A stretch of DNA of 10,247 nucleotides. Source: Bacillota bacterium. GTDB lineage: Bacteria; Bacillota; Clostridia; Oscillospirales; Acutalibacteraceae. Shown here piece after piece: positions 6,472 to 10,247 of this stretch. Position 1 is the stretch's first letter; every line of letters starts with the position of its first letter. The notes below the pieces were generated by a model that ran no database searches, was not told the origin of the DNA, and saw only the letters and a list, made by a program, of their open reading frames with translations. The stretch spans positions 1-10,247 of the forward strand of contig WQTL01000461.1 in NCBI GenBank assembly GCA_009786275.1, read 5' to 3'. A program made the position numbers and the translations under genes.

Positions 6472-6500
6472 ATTATAGCATGTCATTTTTCTGGTGTCAA
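6472..6500 (-). promoter_or_regulatory. Leftward sigma-A promoter of the PP2C operon
   Basis: On the minus strand: TTGACA (6500-6495), a 17-bp spacer and TATAAT (6477-6472), a perfect consensus promoter about 40 nt before the GTG start. Its -35 box lies 19 bp from the -35 box of the divergent promoter, so polymerases would compete. I see no clear operator palindrome between them. Confidence 0.85.
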
Positions 6501-6519
6501 CTGCGTTGGGAGTTTTTCC

Positions 6520-6549
6520 TTGACAGCGTATGCGCCAATGTGCTACAAT
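6520..6549 (+). promoter_or_regulatory. Rightward sigma-A promoter of the winged-helix gene
   Basis: TTGACA (6520-6525), an 18-bp spacer and TACAAT (6544-6549). Transcription from about 6556 leaves a leader of under 30 nt before the gene. Confidence 0.8.
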
Positions 6550-6584
6550 TACAAAAAAGAAAGTCAAAGCACATGAGGAATCGC

Positions 6585-6953
6585 ATGCCAATGCCCTACT
6601 TCAAAATCGACAACGACATCTTCTCTCTGCGCTTGGGCTCCTACGAGTTCCAGATCTATTCCTATTTGGTTTCCTGCGCGGGCAAGAAGGGCGAATGCTG
6701 GCCGAGCACGAACACCATTGCGCGCACGCTCGACATAAGTCAGAGCACGGTGATCTGCAAAATTGATTCGCTGGTACGCAGGCAACTCATCGACAAGCGA
6801 ACAACAATTCGCCACAGCAAAAGCGGCAGGGTCAGCACGGGCAACAACCACTACTATATCCGCTCCGTTGCCGAGGCCAAGATGGCGCACGAACGTTTCC
6901 CGGGGGGCCATGGTGGACTGGGGGGTACTTTAACAGACGAAGAGGATATATAA
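6585..6953 (+). CDS. Winged helix-turn-helix protein (HTH_36-like), replication or regulatory
   Basis: A 122-aa protein. The N-terminus MPYFKIDNDIFSLRLGSYEFQIYSYLVSCAG is typical of small winged-helix proteins in Firmicutes plasmids and integrative elements. A helix-turn-helix follows (CWPSTNTIARTLDISQSTVICKI, about residues 37-60), then the wing (RRQLIDKRT...GRVSTGNNHYYI). The tail is Gly-rich and ends in TDEEDI. The family includes replication-initiator N-terminal domains and transcription regulators, and the sequence alone does not decide between them. The start at 6585 is chosen because AGGA lies five bases upstream; ATGs at 6573 and 6591 are in frame and possible. It is transcribed divergently from the PP2C operon and faces the non-coding region at 6954-7563, so it might bind either site. 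Confidence 0.7.
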   Translation: MPMPYFKIDNDIFSLRLGSYEFQIYSYLVSCAGKKGECWPSTNTIARTLDISQSTVICKIDSLVRRQLIDKRTTIRHSKSGRVSTGNNHYYIRSVAEAKMAHERFPGGHGGLGGTLTDEEDI

Positions 6954-7563
6954 GAAAGAGCTGAAGTCTGAATATTTAAAACCCCACCATGAGCTGAAAA
7001 CAGCCCCGTTCGCGCTCGAAACCCTCCCCAAAAATCCACACGCCATCGCTCCCAAGGGAAGCAAGCAGAGCGCCCGGCTATACGCCGGTCACCTGCTTGG
7101 CCGGGGGACACCCCCAGCACCCCCGTTCCCTCGCCGCTACGCTGGCGAGCTAAAGCGAGAAGGCCCGTGTCGCGCCGCGTGTGGCCCCGTGTGCGAGCTT
7201 TACGTCCCAAACCGAGTAAGATAACGGCAGAGGAAGAAAAACGCGCTGTTGGCCCCCGTGTAGCCACGTGTGGCGATCAGGCCTTTCAGCATCCACTCAA
7301 CCGGAAGCCCGTACAAAACGCCGAAACATGACCAACAGCAGAGAAACGAGTACCAAAGCAGGATAAAAGGGTGATGCTGGTTGCCCTGCATCCCCCTGAT
7401 TCACACCGACCGGCAATGCCGTTCGGGGATTACGGAGTGGTACCACTATTGAACGCCAACCGAAATTTCTGATAACACATTGCCAAAAAATCAAGCAGTG
7501 CAAGGCTTTGTAGCAGTTAAGAGCGGTATCGCCAAAAAGATAGCTCTTGGTCAAAAAATAGTC
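6954..7563. other. Non-coding region with hairpins and C-runs (possible oriT/ori)
   Basis: No supported gene lies between the winged-helix gene and the integrase promoter. A nested hairpin occupies 7062-7099: CAAGCAG/CTGCTTG outside, CCGGC/GCCGG inside, with a TATAC loop. It is followed by GGGGGACACCCCC (7103-7115), another C-run and a CTCGCC/GGCGAG hairpin (7130-7149). Inverted repeats beside C-runs are common near transfer origins of Firmicutes mobilisable elements, but I cannot match this to a known oriT. A 63-codon hydrophobic minus-strand frame (7200-7391) has a poorly spaced ribosome binding site. Three similar (T/G)(C/T)CAAAAA(A/G)AT-type motifs lie at 7482, 7531 and 7549. Confidence 0.35.
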
Positions 7564-7592
7564 TGGACTTCCGAGCAAGGTTGTGGTATGAT
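7564..7592 (+). promoter_or_regulatory. Integrase promoter (extended -10)
   Basis: TGGACT (7564-7569, four of six matches to TTGACA), a 17-bp spacer, and TATGAT (7587-7592) with TGG directly before it, an extended -10. This gives a short leader before the integrase ribosome binding site. The weaker -35 suggests modest expression, which suits an integrase. Confidence 0.55.
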
Positions 7593-7620
7593 GTCGTGCT
7601 TGGAAGGAGGGTGAAAACCC

Positions 7621-8745
7621 ATGGCAAAGAGAAGAGCGAACGGCGAAGGCAGTATCTCCAAGCGAAAAGACGGACGATGGGAGGGCAGGTTCACAGTCGG
7701 CTACCGAGAAGATGGCAAGCAAATTTACAAGAACGTGCTGGCCAAAACCCAAGCCGAGTGCGCGAAAAAACTGAAAGCGGCCATCGCCGCGGCGAAGGAA
7801 ATCTCTGCAAGCGAATCGGCTCCGACAGCCTACACGCTGGCAGAATGGATCGACATCTGGTACGAAAACTTCATCAAGCCAAACCTCCGCGAGACAACCC
7901 GAAATCAGTATGAGTCGTTCATCAGGCACCACATCAAGCCCTACATCGGAGATATTTCCCTCACCAAGCTGAGCTCCCTCGACCTGCAAAAGCTCTATAA
8001 CAAGCTCAAGACCAGCGGGAGAATTCAGACCGACCATGCCCTGCCGAACCCTGGTCTGAGCGCAAAAACCGTGCGCAGCATACACATGATGCTCTCCTCC
8101 TGTTTGGAAAAAGCAGTGGCCGAACGGCTGATTCAGACCAACCCCGCGCATGGTTGCAGCATCCCGCCGAAGGAAAAGCGCGAGATGAAAATCATCCCGC
8201 CGGAGCAAATCGGACGATTCCTCACCGAGGCAGAACGCGCAGGATACCTCGCGATGTTCTACCTCGAACTCACCTCGGGCCTGCGCCGGGGCGAACTGCT
8301 GGCCCTGCTATGGACGGACGTTGACATCGCCAACTGCGCCATCTCCGTAAGCAAACAGGTCATCAGAGTGAACGGGGAGCTCAAAGTTCTGCCGCCCAAA
8401 ACGCAGAACGCCGTGCGAAAAATCGTGCTACCCAAGCAGACAATCGACCTGCTCATCGCCGAGCACGAACGTCACCCGGACCACCCGTTGCTGTTTCCTT
8501 CGCCCAAGACAGGTACCTACCTCGACCCGCCAGCGGTTGCCCGGAAGATGAAAACCCTGCTGGCAAGAGCCGGGATAGACGAGATTAGGTTCCACGATCT
8601 CAGGCACACGTTTGCCACGCTATCCCTGCAAAATGGGGTCGATGTGAAAACTTTATCACACACGTTGGGGCACTACAGCGCAGGGTTCACACTGGATACC
8701 TATACCCACGTGACCACACAGATGCAGGAGGATGCAGCCAGATAG
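7621..8745 (+). CDS. int: Tyrosine recombinase/integrase (phage-type), C-terminus shortened
   Basis: A 374-aa site-specific recombinase that should integrate and excise the element at tRNA-Pro. The basic AP2-like arm-binding domain (RANGEGSISKRKDGRWEGRFTVGY) is at residues 5-28, the core-binding SAM-like domain (YTLAEWIDIWYENF) starts near 71, and the catalytic domain follows: Arg222 (SGLRRGELL), Lys260 in the beta hairpin, His325 and Arg328 (FHDLRHTFA), His351 (LGHYSAGF) and nucleophile Tyr361 (LDTYTHVT). All catalytic residues are present. GGAGG lies about 9 nt before the ATG. After DAAR the stop TAG at 8743-8745 is followed in frame by IGGFMAAAQG and a second stop (8776-8778), the usual ending of this subfamily, so the protein is ten residues shorter than expected. 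That tail helps protomers contact each other, so activity may be reduced. No excisionase gene is seen. Confidence 0.92.
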   Translation: MAKRRANGEGSISKRKDGRWEGRFTVGYREDGKQIYKNVLAKTQAECAKKLKAAIAAAKEISASESAPTAYTLAEWIDIWYENFIKPNLRETTRNQYESFIRHHIKPYIGDISLTKLSSLDLQKLYNKLKTSGRIQTDHALPNPGLSAKTVRSIHMMLSSCLEKAVAERLIQTNPAHGCSIPPKEKREMKIIPPEQIGRFLTEAERAGYLAMFYLELTSGLRRGELLALLWTDVDIANCAISVSKQVIRVNGELKVLPPKTQNAVRKIVLPKQTIDLLIAEHERHPDHPLLFPSPKTGTYLDPPAVARKMKTLLARAGIDEIRFHDLRHTFATLSLQNGVDVKTLSHTLGHYSAGFTLDTYTHVTTQMQEDAAR

Positions 8746-8778
8746 ATCGGCGGGTTCATGGCAGCGGCGCAGGGTTAG
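8746..8778 (+). pseudogene. Orphaned integrase C-terminal codons after premature stop
   Basis: In the integrase frame, ten codons (IGGFMAAAQG) and a TAG continue directly past the TAG at 8743-8745. The peptide matches the usual end of this integrase subfamily, so these bases were probably once coding. A diverged copy, identical at 27 of 33 positions, lies at 9816-9848. Confidence 0.65.
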
Positions 8779-8788
8779 CTGATTTTTC

Positions 8789-8817
8789 TTGCAATCTCAG
8801 TTGAGATATGCTATGAT
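8789..8817 (+). promoter_or_regulatory. Promoter of the zinc-ribbon/LRR gene with palindrome in spacer
   Basis: TTGCAA (8789-8794), a 17-bp spacer and TATGAT (8812-8817). The spacer begins with the palindrome ATCTCA-GT-TGAGAT (8794-8807), an operator-like site that would block the promoter if bound. The gene starts 28 nt beyond the -10. Confidence 0.6.
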
Positions 8818-8845
8818 ATTCACGAGGATGAAAGGGGGAGTCTGA

Positions 8846-9790
8846 ATGCCATTCGTAGAAGCCAAATGCACTAACTGCGGAGCGGTCCTGCCCGTGGATA
8901 GCGCCCGTGACGCTTGGGTCTGCGGGTATTGCGGTACGCCATTTGTAGTTGAAAAGGCTATCCAGCAGTTCAACATTACCAACAACATAACCGCCGACAC
9001 TGTCGTTGTGCAGGGTGGCAGTAAAGACTTTGAAGTGCGCGGAGGCGTTTTACTCAAATACAACGGCGAGGCGATAGATGTCGTTGTGCCAGACGGAATC
9101 GTGGAGATTGGCGGAGCCTTTAATGGTTGCAAAGGCGTCCGAAGTATAGTTCTTCCTGAGAGCATTGAAGTGATCGGAACATTTTCGTTTTGCGATTGTG
9201 TTAGGTTGCATTACATCACGCTTCCAAAGGGACTAAGAGAAATTCAAGCCAGTGCATTTAAAAATTGCACACAATTGCATGAGATAACAATCCCGGACAG
9301 CATCAGAAAAATTTACAGCGTGAAGGAAAATGATACGTATCAAAAAATTACGCAAGAGCATCTGCCTCAGCAGCAAAAGCAACTGCAATTTAGGAAAAAA
9401 TACGTAAATGAAAAAAGTATTGATAGTGATACTAAGCGTGACATAGATAGAATACAAGCTTCAATTGCACAATACGAGAAAATCCTGCAAGACATTATAG
9501 GAAATGTTTCAGTCTTTTCTGGATGCAGTAAGTTGAGTCGCGTAATCATTTCAGATGATTGTTATCGCCGCGTTGATGGTGATTCTGTTTTCGTTGGCAC
9601 GCCCTTTCTGCAAGTGTGGAAGCAGCAAGAGGAGCAAAAGCGCAGAGAGTTGCAACAGAAGCGCAAAGAGTTACAGCAGCAGGAACAGCAACAAAAATAT
9701 AAACAAGATGGTTTATGTCAGCACTGCGGAGGGAAGTTCTCGAAGCGTACCCAAGCCTGTAAGCGCTGTAGCAAGCCGAAGGATTATTAA
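8846..9790 (+). CDS. Zinc-ribbon / BspA-like leucine-rich repeat protein with coiled coils
   Basis: A 314-aa protein with several parts. Residues 8-29 form a zinc ribbon (CTNC...CGYC), followed by a strand region FNITNNITADTVVVQGG. From about 78 to 156 there are BspA-type leucine-rich repeats (PDGIVEIGGAFNGCKGVRSIVLPESIEVI..., FKNCTQLHEITIPDSI). A Gln/Lys-rich coiled-coil segment (about 160-220) interrupts the repeats, which resume at VFSGCSKLSRVII (223-235). A second Gln-rich coiled coil (258-287) leads to a C-terminal zinc ribbon (CQHC...CKRC, 291-308). No signal peptide is present, so it is probably cytoplasmic and protein-binding. Such proteins are frequent cargo beside Firmicutes integrases; their function is not known to me. 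GGGGG lies upstream of the ATG with its own promoter. It is flanked by two copies of an integrase 3' tail. Confidence 0.75.
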   Translation: MPFVEAKCTNCGAVLPVDSARDAWVCGYCGTPFVVEKAIQQFNITNNITADTVVVQGGSKDFEVRGGVLLKYNGEAIDVVVPDGIVEIGGAFNGCKGVRSIVLPESIEVIGTFSFCDCVRLHYITLPKGLREIQASAFKNCTQLHEITIPDSIRKIYSVKENDTYQKITQEHLPQQQKQLQFRKKYVNEKSIDSDTKRDIDRIQASIAQYEKILQDIIGNVSVFSGCSKLSRVIISDDCYRRVDGDSVFVGTPFLQVWKQQEEQKRRELQQKRKELQQQEQQQKYKQDGLCQHCGGKFSKRTQACKRCSKPKDY

Positions 9791-9815
9791 TTTGGCAACC
9801 CAATGCTCCCGAGGA

Positions 9816-9848
9816 ATCGGCAGATTCATGGCAGTGGCCCAAGGTTAA
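9816..9848 (+). pseudogene. Second, diverged copy of the integrase C-terminal tail
   Basis: These 33 bases read IGRFMAVAQG-stop and match 8746-8778 (IGGFMAAAQG-stop) at 27 positions. It sits 26 nt after the LRR gene and has no integrase body before it. Its TAA overlaps the first TAATGGTCA motif of the att region, so it looks like the original integrase end of this or a related element. Confidence 0.65.
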
Positions 9849-9966
9849 TGGTCAGAAAACCGTCAGACCCGCGCCCGCGAAACGCCTATACGCCAAGCCT
9901 TTCCCAGCCCCCTGTCAAGCCCTAAAAACAGCAATATGCGTCCCGTAATGGTCAAAATAATGGTCA
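9846..9966. repeat. Three TAATGGTCA repeats (candidate integrase arm sites)
   Basis: TAATGGTCA occurs at 9846-9854, 9946-9954 and 9958-9966, the last two 12 bp apart in the same orientation. They lie between the integrase tail remnant and the right att core, where tyrosine integrases usually bind arm-type sites. Binding is inferred. Confidence 0.5.
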
Positions 9967-10007
9967 GGCAACGCACAGCCACTCAAAACAGCAGAACAAC
10001 AGAAGAA

Positions 10008-10048
10008 AAGCAAAAGCCGCAAAGTCAAGTGTATCAAGACTTTGCGGC
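10008..10048 (-). terminator. Leftward terminator after the right tRNA-Pro fragment
   Basis: A perfect 11-bp stem (GCCGCAAAGTC at 10016-10026 with its complement at 10038-10048) and an 11-nt loop are followed on the minus strand by TTTTGCTTTT. It lies 10 bp beyond the tRNA CCA end and differs in sequence from the terminator at 4219-4252, so each element brings its own. Confidence 0.8.
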
Positions 10049-10058
10049 CTTTTGCCGT

Positions 10059-10103
10059 TGGTCGGAGTGTCGAGATTCGAACTCGAGGCCTCTTGGTCCC
10101 GAA
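10059..10103 (-). repeat. att site: tRNA-Pro(CGG) 3' fragment, right copy
   Basis: Identical over 45 bp to 4254-4298 and again covers tRNA positions 32-76 with encoded CCA. The bases to the right (CCAGCGGGGG) would give only three of five anticodon-stem pairs and show no D arm or acceptor 5' strand, so this is not the intact tRNA gene. Another element or remnant therefore seems to start here, with the functional tRNA-Pro further right. Confidence 0.9.
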
Positions 10104-10193
10104 CCAGCGGGGGAATGAAAAGCGGCGTTTGGTGGTGTTCCGTAAAGCCTTGTGCTGCTGGATTTTCTTCGTAGCATGTGAAGCTAGATTTAG

Positions 10194-10244
10194 CCGCCGT
10201 GGGTGATTTTTGGCGGCGTGTAGCCCACAAATCACCCACGGCGG
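10194..10244. repeat. 16-bp inverted repeat near the window end
   Basis: CCGCCGTGGGTGATTT (10194-10209) and its exact complement (10229-10244) are separated by 19 bp. It would form a strong hairpin. No T-run is visible within the window, so a terminator role cannot be judged. Confidence 0.7.
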
Positions 10245-10247
10245 GAG

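Larger units (their letters stand above)
4254..10103. mobile_element. 5.8-kb integrated element at tRNA-Pro, bounded by 45-bp direct repeats
   Basis: The perfect direct repeats of the tRNA-Pro 3' part define a unit of 5805 bp plus one core copy. It contains an intact-looking tyrosine integrase near its right end, repeated short motifs before the right core, a winged-helix protein, a non-coding hairpin region and two cargo regions (PP2C with TM/Nudix-like protein; zinc-ribbon LRR protein). There is no recognisable relaxase, coupling protein, terminase or capsid gene, so it is neither a full ICE nor a prophage. It is best described as a small integrative element, possibly mobilised in trans or a satellite. 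Confidence 0.8.

Noticed and set aside
7200..7391. Hydrophobic 63-codon minus-strand frame
   Set aside because: The G-run directly touches the ATG, there is no clear promoter, and the hydrophobicity may simply be an antisense effect. It could still be real if conserved in relatives.
7482..7562. Three CAAAAA-containing motifs as a CRISPR array or iteron set
   Set aside because: The copies are short and imperfect with irregular spacing, so they fit neither a CRISPR array nor clear iterons.
7297..8208. 303-codon minus-strand frame opposite the integrase
   Set aside because: The integrase on the plus strand has every catalytic residue, so the opposite frame is a shadow.

Overview
The window looks like part of a tRNA-anchored array of integrated mobile elements in a Gram-positive bacterium, most likely an anaerobic member of the Clostridia. 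The evidence is strong AGGAGG-type ribosome binding sites, near-consensus sigma-A promoters with 17-18 bp spacers, Firmicutes-type phage replication proteins, a tyrosine integrase of the common Firmicutes type, and a BspA-like leucine-rich repeat protein with zinc ribbons. No housekeeping gene is present. The only chromosomal signature is the 3' part of a tRNA-Pro(CGG) gene, which occurs twice as a perfect 45-bp direct repeat (4254-4298 and 10059-10103, minus strand).

Region 1 (1-4253) is a decayed prophage or phage-like element. Leftward, it carries the C-terminal part of a DnaB-type helicase, a RecA-like/Sak4-like ATPase and an ssDNA-binding-like protein with an SSB-type acidic tail. To their left, a divergent pair of promoters drives a ribbon-helix-helix regulator plus a small unknown protein rightward, and two small unknown proteins leftward. 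Copies of one short motif and a 19-bp inverted repeat cover this promoter pair. At about 3815-3830 the helicase, missing its 5' part, is fused head-on to an integrase also missing its 5' part. This is the scar of a large deletion, or an assembly chimera. The integrase fragment ends at a strong terminator, followed by short tandem repeats and the first tRNA-Pro fragment.

Region 2 (4254-10103) is a complete-looking 5.8-kb integrated element bounded by the 45-bp repeats. In order it holds a leftward two-gene operon (PP2C-type phosphatase, then a two-TM protein with a degenerate Nudix-like domain), a divergent winged-helix protein, about 670 bp of non-coding DNA with hairpins and C-runs that might be a transfer or replication origin, a tyrosine integrase, and a zinc-ribbon/LRR protein. 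No relaxase, capsid or packaging gene is visible, so the element probably depends on helpers. The integrase's last ten codons lie beyond a stop codon and occur again, diverged, after the LRR gene, which suggests that gene was inserted into the integrase 3' end.

Region 3 (10104-10247) is the start of whatever lies beyond the second tRNA fragment, probably a further element, because the intact tRNA-Pro 5' half is not there. It contains a 16-bp inverted repeat and no gene. The most interesting candidate system is the membrane/Nudix-like protein with its PP2C partner: an AT-richer cargo operon under its own strong promoter, plausibly a stress-signalling or anti-phage module, although nothing in the sequence proves that role.
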